Made by a program: the position numbers and the translations under genes
Shown: positions 38,891-48,487 of the stretch, one piece after another
How positions within the stretch are numbered: the stretch's first letter is position 1
Layout: each line of letters opens with the position of its first letter
Assembly (NCBI RefSeq): GCF_000815025.1
Contig: NZ_CP007541.1
Span: 248,001 to 312,000 of the forward strand
Source of the DNA: Coxiella endosymbiont of Amblyomma americanum
GTDB lineage: Bacteria; Pseudomonadota; Gammaproteobacteria; Coxiellales; Coxiellaceae
DNA: 64,000 nucleotides
Direction: 5' to 3'
The notes under the pieces: model-generated
What the model was told of the DNA's origin: nothing
Seen by the model: only the letters and a program-made list of their open reading frames with translations
Databases searched by the model: none

Positions 38891-40042
38891 TTATATCCAG
38901 TATTTAATATACAAGACTAACCGGCCCATTAATCGTTGGATTCTTGGACGTAGTATTTGCCAGCTATTTAATGAGACTTCACGAGAATTTTTTAGATCTT
39001 CTAAGAATTGTTTCTCCAGTGCCCTCTTAGATTCTTTGGAGTTAATATGAATATCTACTTCTAAATCATGTATTAGACTGCGATGATTAAGATTGCTTGA
39101 ACCAATGACCATCCAATCATCAATAATTAAAGACTTTGCGTGTAGCATTGAAGGTAAGTATTCAAAAATTCTTACTCCTGACTTAAGCAGATTATAATAA
39201 AAAGTAGAAGAAGCCCAAGGCATTATAGCTATATCAGATTTTCTGGGTAACAAAATGCGAACGTCAATGCCAGAGTATGCAGCTTCTTTTAGCTTTCCCA
39301 ATAAAAAAGTATCTGGAATAAAGTAAGCATTAGTAATCCAAATACGGTAGGTACAATTTGCCATTTTCTGAAGCAAGTTTTTATAGAGAACACGTCGACG
39401 TTGTCTAGTGTAATTAAGGCGAATGAGAGGATCTTTTCGAATTTGGTAAAAAATTTCTCGTAAGCGCTCTTTAATAGTGCGGTGATACCAGGCTGCATTA
39501 AATGCTTTAGTTAATTCTTTTAAATTAATTCCAGTAAGACGTACCGAAGTGTCTCTCCATCCTTCTCCTCCTTCTTTTGGAGATAAATGGTATTTGCTGA
39601 TGTTAAGACTGCCAATATAAGCAATCTCTTTATCAATAATACAGACTTTTCGATGATTGCGAAAATTGATTTTTAGAACTAAATAAATCCATTTTATGAG
39701 AGAAGGTAATTTAACAATAGAACGACTCCAATCCCACAATTGCCAGGGAAAAGGGTGGAAAACTTTAGTTTTTACCCCGGCTTCCTCTAAAAAACGAGCA
39801 AAATTTGCACTCCATAACGGGCTGCCAATGCCATCAACCATTACCCGAACATTAACCCCACGTTTCGCGGCTTTTGATAGCTCAAGCGCTACTCTTTTCC
39901 CTAGAATGTCATTATGAAATAGATAAGTTTCTAAATCAATTGAATGCTTTGCGCTTTTAATATCGGATAATAGAACATCAAAGTGTTTTTGGCCATCTGT
40001 AAAAACAGTTTCTTTTGGGCTTTTAGTTGGAGACAGCGGCAT
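38891..40042 (-). CDS. Phospholipase D-family cardiolipin synthase (ClsB-like)
   Basis: Membrane-associated enzyme likely forming cardiolipin. 383 aa with two HKD motifs: HRKVCIIDKEIAYIGSLN near 133-150 and HAKSLIIDDWMVIGSSNLN near 308-326. There are no N-terminal transmembrane helices, unlike ClsA, which points to the soluble ClsB/YbhO type. The substrate is inferred; other PLD transferases share these motifs. It converges with clpB and lies divergent from the phospholipid gene pssA. Confidence 0.85.
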   Translation of the reverse strand: MPLSPTKSPKETVFTDGQKHFDVLLSDIKSAKHSIDLETYLFHNDILGKRVALELSKAAKRGVNVRVMVDGIGSPLWSANFARFLEEAGVKTKVFHPFPWQLWDWSRSIVKLPSLIKWIYLVLKINFRNHRKVCIIDKEIAYIGSLNISKYHLSPKEGGEGWRDTSVRLTGINLKELTKAFNAAWYHRTIKERLREIFYQIRKDPLIRLNYTRQRRRVLYKNLLQKMANCTYRIWITNAYFIPDTFLLGKLKEAAYSGIDVRILLPRKSDIAIMPWASSTFYYNLLKSGVRIFEYLPSMLHAKSLIIDDWMVIGSSNLNHRSLIHDLEVDIHINSKESKRALEKQFLEDLKNSREVSLNSWQILRPRIQRLMGRLVLYIKYWI

Positions 40043-40373
40043 GAGCAGTTATCTCTATTTGATCACAAAATGGTTGTACTTCCTTATAAATACGTATGAC
40101 TTGTTATTTTTGAAAATTTTGTTATATATCTATAAAAGTTCAGAATTAGATTGTTTAGGATGAGAATTACTAATAATGATACCAGTGTTTTTTCTATAAG
40201 AAAATAGAAAGCAATAGATAAATAAGCAAATGATTCTGAATTTAAGCAAGGATGCTTGTTGTTCTTAATCTATGGATTGTAACAATGTTGCGCAATGTAC
40301 TGTAATTCGTGATACAATTCTCGTTTGGTTGTAACTACGATATTCTTTTTGAGAAAATTTTCTAGAGAAATTT
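40043..40373. other. Gap between divergent cardiolipin synthase and pssA genes
   Basis: 331 AT-rich bases that should hold both promoters. I see no coding remnant, RNA gene or strong inverted repeat. AGAG about 6 bases before the GTG start of pssA is the only usable signal. Confidence 0.4.
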
Positions 40374-41135
40374 GTGACTGAATTCAAGCAATTCCGAGTT
40401 AATGGTATTTATCTTTTGCCTAATCTTTTTACTGTAGGTGCTATATTTGCGGGATTTTATGCTATCGTGTCCGCTATGAAATATCGTTATGAAGGAGCTG
40501 CTATAGCTATTTTTACTGCCTTTATCATGGATGGTTTAGACGGTCGCGTTGCTCGACTATTAAATGCTCAGAGTGAATTTGGAGTGCAGCTTGACAGTTT
40601 GTCTGATATGATTAGTTTTGGTATCTCGCCCGCTTTGGTGATGTATAGCTGGTCTCTTGACGTTATGGGAAAAACGGGCTGGTTAGTTGCGTTTATTTAT
40701 GCGGTTTGCACAGCTTTACGTTTAGCGCGGTTTAATGTTCAAATAAGGAAAGTTAACAAGAATTATTTTCAAGGATTACCAGCACCTCCTGCAGCCGTGT
40801 TAATAGCCAGTATTATACTAATGTGTGATATGTATGGCATTACAGGTGATAGTATTGCATTTCTAATGGCTTTTGTTGTTATTTTTTTAGGATTACTAAT
40901 GGTAAGCATGATTCGTTATCGCAGTTTTAAGGATGTTAATTTACATAATCGTGTTTCTTTTGTAGTGATACTCAGCATAGTATTGGTCTTGACTTTTATT
41001 GCTTTCGATCCTTCAGATATTTTACTTATTTTATCCTTTTTATACGTGGTTTCTGGTCCTGTTGAGACCATATGGTCTTTACATAAAAAACGTCTGCAAC
41101 AGATAAGAAAACAAGATTCTCAAAGTCATTCTTAA
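40374..41135 (+). CDS. pssA: CDP-diacylglycerol-serine O-phosphatidyltransferase PssA
   Basis: Makes phosphatidylserine, precursor of phosphatidylethanolamine. 253 aa, GTG start with AGAG upstream. This is the membrane CDP-alcohol phosphatidyltransferase type, not the PLD-type PssA of E. coli. The signature D-G-x2-A-R-x8-G-x3-D-x3-D is in DGLDGRVARLLNAQ and then FGVQLDSLSD at about 53-80. About six to eight hydrophobic segments follow. nadC starts 9 bases later, so the two share a transcript. Confidence 0.93.
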   Translation: MTEFKQFRVNGIYLLPNLFTVGAIFAGFYAIVSAMKYRYEGAAIAIFTAFIMDGLDGRVARLLNAQSEFGVQLDSLSDMISFGISPALVMYSWSLDVMGKTGWLVAFIYAVCTALRLARFNVQIRKVNKNYFQGLPAPPAAVLIASIILMCDMYGITGDSIAFLMAFVVIFLGLLMVSMIRYRSFKDVNLHNRVSFVVILSIVLVLTFIAFDPSDILLILSFLYVVSGPVETIWSLHKKRLQQIRKQDSQSHS

Positions 41136-41144
41136 ATCAATTAA

Positions 41145-41978
41145 ATGAATAAAAAAGTTATTGAAACAGCTGTACGAATGAGTCTTGAAGAAGATATAGG
41201 GACAGAAGATATTACTACTACTCAATTGATTGCAGCTCGTAAAGTTGTGAATGCCGTTGTTGTTTCTCAAGAGGAAAGTGCTATTCTTTGTGGTATACCT
41301 TGGTTTGAGATGGTTTATCATCAGATAGATCCAGGAGTAAAAATAGACTGGAATGTAAATGAGGGCTTCCGTATTGTAAAAGGACAACTATTTGTAAAAT
41401 TAACTGGAAAAGCTCGCTCGATTTTAACTGGTGAACGGACAGCGCTGAATTGGCTACAAACGCTATCAGGTACTGCAACTCTCGTGCGTTTTTATACAGA
41501 AAAATTAAAAAATACCAAGATACAACTATTTGATACTCGTAAGACGATACCATGTATACGTTATGCGCAGAAATACGCTGTTCGATGTGGCGGAGGTAAA
41601 AATCACCGCATGGGATTATATGATGCCTTTCTTATTAAGGAGAATCATATTGTAGTCTGTGGTTCGATAACAGCAGCTATTCAAAAAGCTCAAAATTATA
41701 GTCCTAAGAAATTGATAGAAGTAGAAGTAGAAAGTATAGAAGAGCTACAAGAAGCGTTATCTGCAAAAGCAGATGTTATTATGTTAGATAATTTTGATGT
41801 TGACAGCATAAAAAAGGCGATTGCTATTAATAATGGACAATCGAGACTTGAAGTTTCTGGAAATATAAACTTACAAAATATCCAAGAAATTCGAAAAACG
41901 GGTATAGACTTTATTTCTGTAGGTGCTATAACTAAACATGTTAATTCTGTTGATTTTTCAATGCGTGTTTTATCTTAA
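41145..41978 (+). CDS. nadC: Nicotinate-nucleotide pyrophosphorylase (quinolinate phosphoribosyltransferase) NadC
   Basis: Converts quinolinate and PRPP to nicotinate mononucleotide in de novo NAD synthesis. 277 aa, full length. GERTALNWLQTLSG near 90-103, DTRKTIPCIRYAQKYAV near 127-143, the GGKNHRMGLYD substrate loop, and the C-terminal EVSGNINLQNI and GAITKH motifs are intact. nadB is in the same window; nadA is not. A terminator-like hairpin follows at 42008-42034. Confidence 0.96.
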   Translation: MNKKVIETAVRMSLEEDIGTEDITTTQLIAARKVVNAVVVSQEESAILCGIPWFEMVYHQIDPGVKIDWNVNEGFRIVKGQLFVKLTGKARSILTGERTALNWLQTLSGTATLVRFYTEKLKNTKIQLFDTRKTIPCIRYAQKYAVRCGGGKNHRMGLYDAFLIKENHIVVCGSITAAIQKAQNYSPKKLIEVEVESIEELQEALSAKADVIMLDNFDVDSIKKAIAINNGQSRLEVSGNINLQNIQEIRKTGIDFISVGAITKHVNSVDFSMRVLS

Positions 41979-42007
41979 GAATCTGAATTGAAAAAGTTGC
42001 TATCTTT

Positions 42008-42034
42008 AATGAGGTATTGTACTCATTTTTCTTG
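42008..42034 (+). terminator. Probable rho-independent terminator after nadC
   Basis: ATGAG at 42009-42013 can pair with CTCAT at 42022-42026, with GTA/TAC pairing as an alternative inside, followed by TTTTTCTT. It lies 30 bases after the nadC stop and just before the convergent tRNA-Glu. The stem is short, so the call is moderate. Confidence 0.45.
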
Positions 42035-42055
42035 TAAAACTTTTCATTAAGAGAG

Positions 42056-42128
42056 CGTCCCCAAGGGGATTCGAACCCCTGTTATCACCGTGAAAGGGTG
42101 ATGTCCTAGGCCTCTAGACGATGGGGAC
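42056..42128 (-). tRNA. tRNA-Glu (anticodon UUC)
   Basis: The minus strand from 42128 reads GTCCCCATCGTCTAGAGGCC, a typical tRNA-Glu start. The anticodon arm is CACC-CTTTCAC-GGTG with TTC in the centre, and the T-arm carries GGTTCGAATCC. The acceptor stem GTCCCCA/TGGGGAC closes with discriminator G. 73 bases without CCA; the CCA tail is not encoded. Confidence 0.97.
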
Positions 42129-42516
42129 TTTCAATGTTGTGGCTATTAGAAGAAGCACTAAAAAACGTACTAATATATTTTCTGTATTTAGCATACTCTT
42201 TTTTCAGGAGGTATTTGTTTCATTTTCATTCTTTAAGAAACTAAAATCACCCGCGTGGCATTCTAGAAATCTTTATGTAGTTTTGTCAATATTTGTTTAG
42301 TAAAAAACTTGTATTTCATTCAATTTTAAGTAAAAAATCGATGTTATTCTGCAGTCTAAATAGAATTTTAAGAGAGAAATAAAATAAATGTTGTTTTTGA
42401 CAGTACATACTAAAATATAGCCGTAATAATGGTTTGTAATCTCTTATTGTAAAAGCATCGTCGAGCTCTTACTATCAATCTAAATTGTTAGTCTTGTTAG
42501 AAGGAGGAGATTATTG
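42129..42516. other. Gap between tRNA-Glu and sixA
   Basis: 388 bases with divergent neighbours: the tRNA-Glu promoter (minus) and the sixA promoter (plus) must be here. No coding frame or structured repeat is recognised. A strong AAGGAGGAG ribosome-binding site precedes sixA at about 42501-42509. Confidence 0.4.
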
Positions 42517-42984
42517 ATGAAATTATTTTGTGTTCGGCATGGTCATGCCGAACAGTTGCCAAATTATATGGGTGAACGACCGCTGACTAAAGAAGGGATA
42601 TTTGAAATCGGTAAAGTGGCTACCTATTTGAGGCGCCAAGAAATACAAGTTGCGTATCTTATGTATAGTGAGAAACTACGCGCACGACAAAGCGCGAAAA
42701 TTTTGTCTACAGGAATTATAACTGTATCTACAGAAGAAAGCGCACTATTAGGACCACAATGTTCCACGAAGCCTTTTATTGATCTTGTTCAAGGATGGCA
42801 CGATGACACTATGTTAGTAGGGCACATGCCTTTTTTATCTCACTTGGTAAGTGCACTTATATTAGGTAATGATAGTTGTGATATCCTGCGCATTTTACCT
42901 GGAACGGTGATCTGTTTAGAAAGAATAGAAAACCACCAATGGATACTGAATTGGATAATGCACCCAGATTTAATACCAAATTAA
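42517..42984 (+). CDS. sixA: Phosphohistidine phosphatase SixA
   Basis: Histidine phosphatase of the RHG (phosphoglycerate-mutase-like) superfamily. 155 aa from the ATG at 42517, which follows an AAGGAGGAG site; a TTG one codon earlier is rejected. The catalytic RHGHAE is at 7-12, the second His lies in LVGHMPFLSHLV. In E. coli SixA acts on the phosphorylated HPr-like carrier NPr of the nitrogen PTS, so a link to the HPr/HprK pair at 4123-4910 is reasonable but inferred. Confidence 0.9.
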   Translation: MKLFCVRHGHAEQLPNYMGERPLTKEGIFEIGKVATYLRRQEIQVAYLMYSEKLRARQSAKILSTGIITVSTEESALLGPQCSTKPFIDLVQGWHDDTMLVGHMPFLSHLVSALILGNDSCDILRILPGTVICLERIENHQWILNWIMHPDLIPN

Positions 42985-43184
42985 GAGAAATAATGCGCTT
43001 CTTCTTAAAAGTTTAATATACAATTTTATACATGGGTTTTAAGTGTTTTCTCTTAATAAGAGAGTGGAAGAGGCGCTTTTGTCTTAGTTAATCAGTTTTT
43101 TCTAACTTTTTTGTTTGAGAAAGTCATATTGTTTTTATAATCATTGTTAATCTATTTTTTGGTTGATTTAGTAAGTTTCTTAAT

Positions 43185-44813
43185 CTACGAAATTTTTTCG
43201 ATTTTATGTGCTTTAAAATTAGACTCTACATTAGGAGGAATCAATATGGTATTTTTAGTGGCATACAAATCTGTTTGTGGATAGTCTTTATTATAGTGTA
43301 ATCCACGACTTTCTTTACGTAGAAGAGCGCTCTGTATTACCATACCAGCAATGGCTATAATATTCCGCAATTCAATAGATGATTTAGTAGGTTTTAAAAA
43401 AAGAGTATTTATTTGTTGTGTCATTTCTTGTAATTGCTGCTTTGCATAATTAAGTCCTTTGTTAGTACGAACTATTCCTACGTAATCCCACATAATTTTT
43501 TGTATGCGGATGAGGAAATCTGAACAAGAAGATTGAGTAATTATGGGTACAGTAGCAGTGTGATTGATAGTTAGAAAACTTGTTTGTATATTGTTTTGCG
43601 AAGCATCACTAGCAACACGAAGAGCTTCTAAAATAGATTTTGCACTATTAGACGCGAATACAAGACATTCTAGCAATGAATTGCTAGCTATGCGATTAGC
43701 ACCGTGTAGTCCCGTAAAAGCAACTTCACCGATAGCATAAAGATTAGGAATATCTGTTTTTCCTGATAAATCTGTGATAATTCCACCGCAAGTGTAATGG
43801 GCAGCTGGTACTACTGGTAAAGGTTCTTTTGTCATATCTAAACCAAACTTAAGACATGTAGTATAAATAGTTGGAAAAGTTCTTTTAATAAAACTGGCAT
43901 GGCGGTGGCTGATATCTAAGTAGATAAAATTTAACTTATTTTTTTGTAATTCTGCATGTATAGCTCGAGACACAATATCTCTAGGAGCCATTTCTGCTCT
44001 CTTATCATAATTTAACATGAAACGTTTCCCGTTAGGGAGTAACAAATAACCACCTTCTCCACGGACAACTTCAGAAATTAAATAGTGATTAGAAGAAGGA
44101 TAATAAAGACACGTTGGATGAAATTGATTGAATTCTAAATTCGCTATTCGACACCCCGCTCTCCAGGCCATTGCTATTCCATCACCACTAATACAACTAG
44201 AATTGCTAGTATGTAGATAGATAGAACTAGCTCCTCCAGTAGCAAGTACTGTACAGTAAGCAGTAAAAGCTAGATATGAATGTTTTTTAATATCATAAAC
44301 TAAAGCTCCTCTGCATATTTTATTTTTAATCAACAAATCGACAGCTATATGATTAGTAAAAAAATCAATGTTGGGGTGTATAATCGCTTGTTCAACTAGA
44401 GTGTTTACAACTACTTCTCCAGTTTTATCTGCAACGTGTAGAATCCGACGTTGACTATGACCGCCTTCTTGGGTTAAGTGATATTTTTCTTTAGAGTCAC
44501 CTGTAAATTGAACACCTTTTTGAATTAGCCATTCAATTATCAATTTGGCTTGAGATACAGTAGTGCGAACAGTGATAGGATCACACAAGCCACACCCTGC
44601 ATTTAGTGTATCTTGCATATGCAATTCTACGCTATCGTTACTAATAGTCCCCATAACTGCAGCTATGCCACCTTGGGCTTGAGCAGAAGAAGAGCCTTCT
44701 GCTATTATTTCTTCTTTACTAAGAATAGCTATTCGGGCCTTATTAGCAAGGTTTACTGCAAGCCCCAGACCTGCAATCCCACTGCCAATGATTAGTACAT
44801 CATATATAGGCAT
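43185..44813 (-). CDS. nadB: L-aspartate oxidase NadB
   Basis: FAD enzyme oxidising L-aspartate to iminoaspartate, the first step of NAD synthesis. 542 aa, normal length. The N-terminal Rossmann motif LIIGSGIAGLGLA is at 7-19, SSSAQAQGGIAA near 41-52, EGGHSQRRILH near 115-125, and ANRIASNSLLE with the FAD-contacting Ser near 371-381. The succinate dehydrogenase-like C-terminal helical domain is complete. It stands alone and the partner nadA is not in the window. Confidence 0.95.
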   Translation of the reverse strand: MPIYDVLIIGSGIAGLGLAVNLANKARIAILSKEEIIAEGSSSAQAQGGIAAVMGTISNDSVELHMQDTLNAGCGLCDPITVRTTVSQAKLIIEWLIQKGVQFTGDSKEKYHLTQEGGHSQRRILHVADKTGEVVVNTLVEQAIIHPNIDFFTNHIAVDLLIKNKICRGALVYDIKKHSYLAFTAYCTVLATGGASSIYLHTSNSSCISGDGIAMAWRAGCRIANLEFNQFHPTCLYYPSSNHYLISEVVRGEGGYLLLPNGKRFMLNYDKRAEMAPRDIVSRAIHAELQKNKLNFIYLDISHRHASFIKRTFPTIYTTCLKFGLDMTKEPLPVVPAAHYTCGGIITDLSGKTDIPNLYAIGEVAFTGLHGANRIASNSLLECLVFASNSAKSILEALRVASDASQNNIQTSFLTINHTATVPIITQSSCSDFLIRIQKIMWDYVGIVRTNKGLNYAKQQLQEMTQQINTLFLKPTKSSIELRNIIAIAGMVIQSALLRKESRGLHYNKDYPQTDLYATKNTILIPPNVESNFKAHKIEKIS

Positions 44814-45042
44814 AGTTAAAATATATTTTTAATAATTTTAGAGAACAAAGTATATACCATAACTGTGCTTTAAAATTAACGGAATAAATGTATTTCTCTG
44901 GAAAAAGGATTTTATTTAATAACGCATTTTTATAACTTTTATTATGTTCATAAATCTTTATTTTATTATCTTCCATATACTTTGTTGTGCATCAAGAGAA
45001 TATTGGAGTTGTAACTTTAGAGAATTAGATAATCCCTTATGT

Positions 45043-46485
45043 CTATCTTAGATTGTAGTGCTTATAGTGAGCTGCTATAACCCAAGCTACGCAAGCTGTT
45101 AATTTTTTTCCTGTAGAAATGTCTAAGCATTCATTAGGTCCGTGGGCATTAGATTTAGGTCCTAAAAGGCCAGTAATCATAAATTGAGTGTTTGGAAACA
45201 TTTCGCCTAACATTTTCATAAAAGGAATAGTGCCACCTTCACCAAAATAAGCGGATGGTTTTCCAAAGAATTGCTGAGAAGCAGTTTTGCTAGCAACAGA
45301 AAGCCAATGACTTAATGAAGGAGATACCCAACCATTAGAAGAAAATTTTGGAGAAAAAGATATCTTTGCGTGGTAGGCGGGGTCTTTTTCTAAGGTATTT
45401 TTTAATACGATTGATGCTTTTTGGGCATCAATCGTTGGAGGAAGACGCATAGATAAAATTACTTTTAAAAAAGGTATAGAAACGTTTCCAGCGTTTTTTG
45501 CTGTTGGCAAACCATCAATTCCGATTATACTAAGTTGTGGACGCCAGGTTCTATTTAATAATAATTCCGTGACATTGTGGGTTATCGGTTCGACGTTGGG
45601 TAACAATGGTAAGATGCTTTGTATAGAGCTATTTCTTAAAGTTCTAGCCACTTTTTCCGCCTGTTCTTTATGGTAAGTAGGTATAGACACTTTAAGTTCT
45701 TTTAGAATCACAACTCCTGTAGTACTCTCTTCAATCCGATCTAAAAGCTGACGTAAAATAGAGAATGGTGAAGGAACAATACCACTTCCAGTTCCTGAAT
45801 GAATACCGTTTTTCAGTACTTTAATTTTTAGTTCTCCTCCAATGAGTCCTCGTAGGGAAGTAGTACACCATAATTGATCGTAATTAATACATCCACTATC
45901 TAAACAAATAACGAGGCTAGGATTACCAATGCGATTATTTAAGTGCTTAAGGTAGTCAGGCAAATCTATACTGCCACTTTCTTCTGATCCTTCAATAATT
46001 ATAATGCATCGTGCGTGTGGAATTCTGTATTGTTGTAAAGCAGCAATCGTAGTAAGTGAGGCAAATACAGCATATCCGTCATCGGCTCCTCCACGACCAT
46101 ATAATTTATTTCCTTTTAAAACAGGTTTCCAGGGTCCTAACCCTTTATTCCATCCAGCCATCTCGGGTTGTTTATCCATGTGACCATAGAGCAATACGGT
46201 TTCATCAATGGTTCCTGAAATTTCGATAAATAACAAAGGAGTACGTTTCGGTAACTGTATTATTTCTAATTGCATTCCTCGGATGGATTGTCGTTGACAC
46301 CAGTGCATTAAAAGATTCATAGCTTCATCCATATAACCATGTATTTTCCAATTAGCGTCATAGGAAACTGATTTGTTAGGTATTTTAATATATTTCATCA
46401 ATTGTGGAATGATATCGTTATCCCAAGTATTAGAAATTGTTTGATAAATTTCATGAATATAAGATTCAAAGTTATTACTTCTCAT
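45043..46485 (-). CDS. M20-family metallopeptidase (dipeptidase-like)
   Basis: Zinc exopeptidase of the M20 family, 480 aa, no signal peptide. The first metal-ligand motif is YGHMDKQPE, then GRGGADDGYAVF with the bridging Asp, the catalytic EGSEESGS, a later Asp in CLDSG, and the C-terminal HGPNECL. Best described as a cytosolic dipeptidase or carnosinase-like enzyme; substrate unknown. In a symbiont it would serve peptide salvage. Confidence 0.88.
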   Translation of the reverse strand: MRSNNFESYIHEIYQTISNTWDNDIIPQLMKYIKIPNKSVSYDANWKIHGYMDEAMNLLMHWCQRQSIRGMQLEIIQLPKRTPLLFIEISGTIDETVLLYGHMDKQPEMAGWNKGLGPWKPVLKGNKLYGRGGADDGYAVFASLTTIAALQQYRIPHARCIIIIEGSEESGSIDLPDYLKHLNNRIGNPSLVICLDSGCINYDQLWCTTSLRGLIGGELKIKVLKNGIHSGTGSGIVPSPFSILRQLLDRIEESTTGVVILKELKVSIPTYHKEQAEKVARTLRNSSIQSILPLLPNVEPITHNVTELLLNRTWRPQLSIIGIDGLPTAKNAGNVSIPFLKVILSMRLPPTIDAQKASIVLKNTLEKDPAYHAKISFSPKFSSNGWVSPSLSHWLSVASKTASQQFFGKPSAYFGEGGTIPFMKMLGEMFPNTQFMITGLLGPKSNAHGPNECLDISTGKKLTACVAWVIAAHYKHYNLR

Positions 46486-46853
46486 ATAAATTCCTAGGTA
46501 AAAACTGTACTACATGATAGAAGAAAGTAGATGACTAGCACAAGATCCTTTACTTTAGTTTCAAAAGTGCTGATTGCACTATATAAGAAGTGCATATTGC
46601 ATTTCTACAAGTGAGTAGATTATCTGTAACTTATTCTATAATAAATTGAGTTATTAATCATTTTCCATTTAGGACAACTGTATTTAGTGTTTTGCTACTT
46701 TAATACTTAACAATATGTCTATTATTATAAGTAAAATGTAATAGTCTTTATTCAAGAGAGAAAGCTTTCCTTATTTTTTAAACAAAATTGTATTGTTATA
46801 TCAAAACTTGATATATTATTATGGTTTTGCTTTACGGTTTGATAATGTTTACT
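46486..46853. other. Gap upstream of RNase P RNA
   Basis: 368 AT-rich bases between the divergent M20 peptidase gene and rnpB. No coding remnant is seen. The right end contains the rnpB -10 element. Confidence 0.4.
46818..46846 (+). promoter_or_regulatory. Promoter of rnpB
   Basis: GATAAT at 46841-46846 lies 7 bases before the inferred 5' end of RNase P RNA (46854), the right distance for a -10 box. The -35 region 17 bases further up is weak (ATTATG at 46818-46823), so only the -10 is convincing. Confidence 0.45.
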
Positions 46854-47205
46854 AAAGTCAGCCAAACAGTCGCTCAGTGAGTAAATCTGAGAGGAAAGTC
46901 CGGGCTCCATAGGACAGAGTGCCAGGTAACTCCTGGGAGGTGCAAACCTACGGAGAGTGCAATAGAAAGTATACCGCTGCTTATTTCAGTATAGTAAGAA
47001 AGCAGTAAGGGTGAAATGGTGTGGTAAGGGCACACCGCGTATCTGGTGACAGAAACGGCGATGGTAAACCCCACTCGGAGCAAAGCTAAATAGAAACCTT
47101 GTGTGGTCCGCACGCTGGTTTGGGTAAGCTGCTTGAGGTGTGTGGTGACACGCACCCTAGATAGATGACTGTTCACGACAGAACCCGGCTTATCGGCTGA
47201 CTTTT
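46854..47205 (+). ncRNA. rnpB: RNase P RNA component
   Basis: Catalytic RNA that matures tRNA 5' ends. The conserved core is clear: GAGGAAAGTCCGGGCTCCAT near 46891, AGGACAGAGTGCCAGGTAAC, GGGTGAAATGGTG, AACCCCACTCGGAGCAA, and near the 3' end GACAGAACCCGGCTTATCGG. P1 forms between AAAGTCAGCC at the 5' end and GGCTGACTTT at the 3' end. It is A-type, about 352 bases. The P3 arm is cut down to about 5 bp (CTCAG/CTGAG) compared with the long E. coli P3. A weak CTGA-GAA-TCAG hairpin with T residues follows at 47208-47225. Confidence 0.96.
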
Positions 47206-47551
47206 GTCTGAGAATCAGTTATTTTGTGGTTTGTCTATATTATTGAATCATAGTCTTTATAGATTAAGATAATATGTCTGTTGTTGCATAATCGAAATGG
47301 ATCTTAGTTTTATTTGCGATATAGTAGAGAACAAGTAGTTATTTCTTCGAGCATTGTGTTTATGAACTGACAAAGAGAAAAATAGATTAGGTTTAAAAAA
47401 CTACTAATTTTTTGTTTAGATGAAAGGTTTGGTTAATAAACGGAATATCTGGCAATGTAAAAATTTTTGTGTTGCTTTTTAGAAAGTTTCATCTGTTTTG
47501 CGTTGATAAAAACTATTTGTTTTATAAAGTTGTTAAGTGTTTTTATATGAT
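47206..47551. other. Gap between rnpB and rsmH; expected site of mraZ
   Basis: 346 bases. mraZ normally heads the dcw cluster immediately before rsmH; no MraZ sequence is recognised here. TTTATAAAG at about 47520 could be a -10 box for the dcw operon but no -35 is well spaced. Confidence 0.45.
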
Positions 47552-48487
47552 ATGAAAATATATCATCATAGACCGGTTTTACTTAATGAAGTGACAGCGG
47601 CACTATTTATTCACCGAAATGGTTTATATGTTGATGCAACTTTTGGCAGAGGAGGACATAGTTTTAATGTGCTAAAAAGATTAGGACTTAAAGGCCACTT
47701 ATTAGCAATGGACAAAGATCCTACAGCCATTGTTTCTGCAATTAATACTAATTTTTTTTTTCGTGACGAAAGATTTACTATTGTTCATGAAAGCTTTTCG
47801 AATCTAGAAAAGGTTATACGGAACTATGGATGGCATGGGAAAGTAGACGGGATTATTCTTGATCTTGGTGTTTCGTCACCACAATTAGATGATCCTAGGC
47901 GAGGTTTTGGTTTTATGAAAGATGGACCTTTAGATATGCGAATGAATGAAAAGCAAAAAATGAGTGCAACTACTTGGCTTAATCAAGCTAAAAAGAAAGA
48001 TATTCGATATGTACTCTGGCATTACGGAGAAGAACGCTATGCCAGACGCATTGCGGAAGCGATCATTGAAGCGAGGAAAAAAAAATATATTACTCGTACA
48101 TTACAATTGAGTGACATTATAGTAAAAGCTGTTCCTTGCTATGAAATAAAAAAACATCCGGCAACACGTACATTTCAAGCAATTAGAATTTTTATTAATC
48201 GTGAGTTAGATGAATTAAGTAAGTGTCTTCCTCAGTGCTTACAAGTATTAGCAATTCATGGAAGATTGTGTGTAATTAGTTTCCATTCATTGGAGGATCG
48301 AATTGTTAAATATTTTATCCAGCAAGAATCATCTGATTCTTTGCCGAGAGAACTACCTATTTTGGGACACGAAATAAAACAGCGCATAAGAATAGTAGGT
48401 AAGCTAATAAAACCTACCAAGATAGAGATTAGTAAAAATCCGAGAGCACGAAGTGCCCGATTGCGTGTTGTGGAAAAGTTAGTGTGA
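47552..48487 (+). CDS. rsmH: 16S rRNA (cytosine-1402-N4)-methyltransferase RsmH
   Basis: Methylates C1402 in the ribosomal P site. 311 aa from the ATG at 47552 (MKIYHHRPVLLNEV); a GTG at 47537 is an alternative, neither having a clear ribosome-binding site. SAM motif VDATFGRGGHS, then ILDLGVSSPQLDDPRRGFGFMKDGPLDMRM near 110-140, and C-terminal ISFHSLEDRIVK are intact. First surviving gene of the dcw cluster; its TGA overlaps the ftsL ATG. Confidence 0.95.
   Translation: MKIYHHRPVLLNEVTAALFIHRNGLYVDATFGRGGHSFNVLKRLGLKGHLLAMDKDPTAIVSAINTNFFFRDERFTIVHESFSNLEKVIRNYGWHGKVDGIILDLGVSSPQLDDPRRGFGFMKDGPLDMRMNEKQKMSATTWLNQAKKKDIRYVLWHYGEERYARRIAEAIIEARKKKYITRTLQLSDIIVKAVPCYEIKKHPATRTFQAIRIFINRELDELSKCLPQCLQVLAIHGRLCVISFHSLEDRIVKYFIQQESSDSLPRELPILGHEIKQRIRIVGKLIKPTKIEISKNPRARSARLRVVEKLV

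Noticed and set aside
46874-47176. 100-codon minus-strand open frame
   Set aside because: It lies entirely inside the RNase P RNA gene and is a by-product of the conserved RNA sequence.
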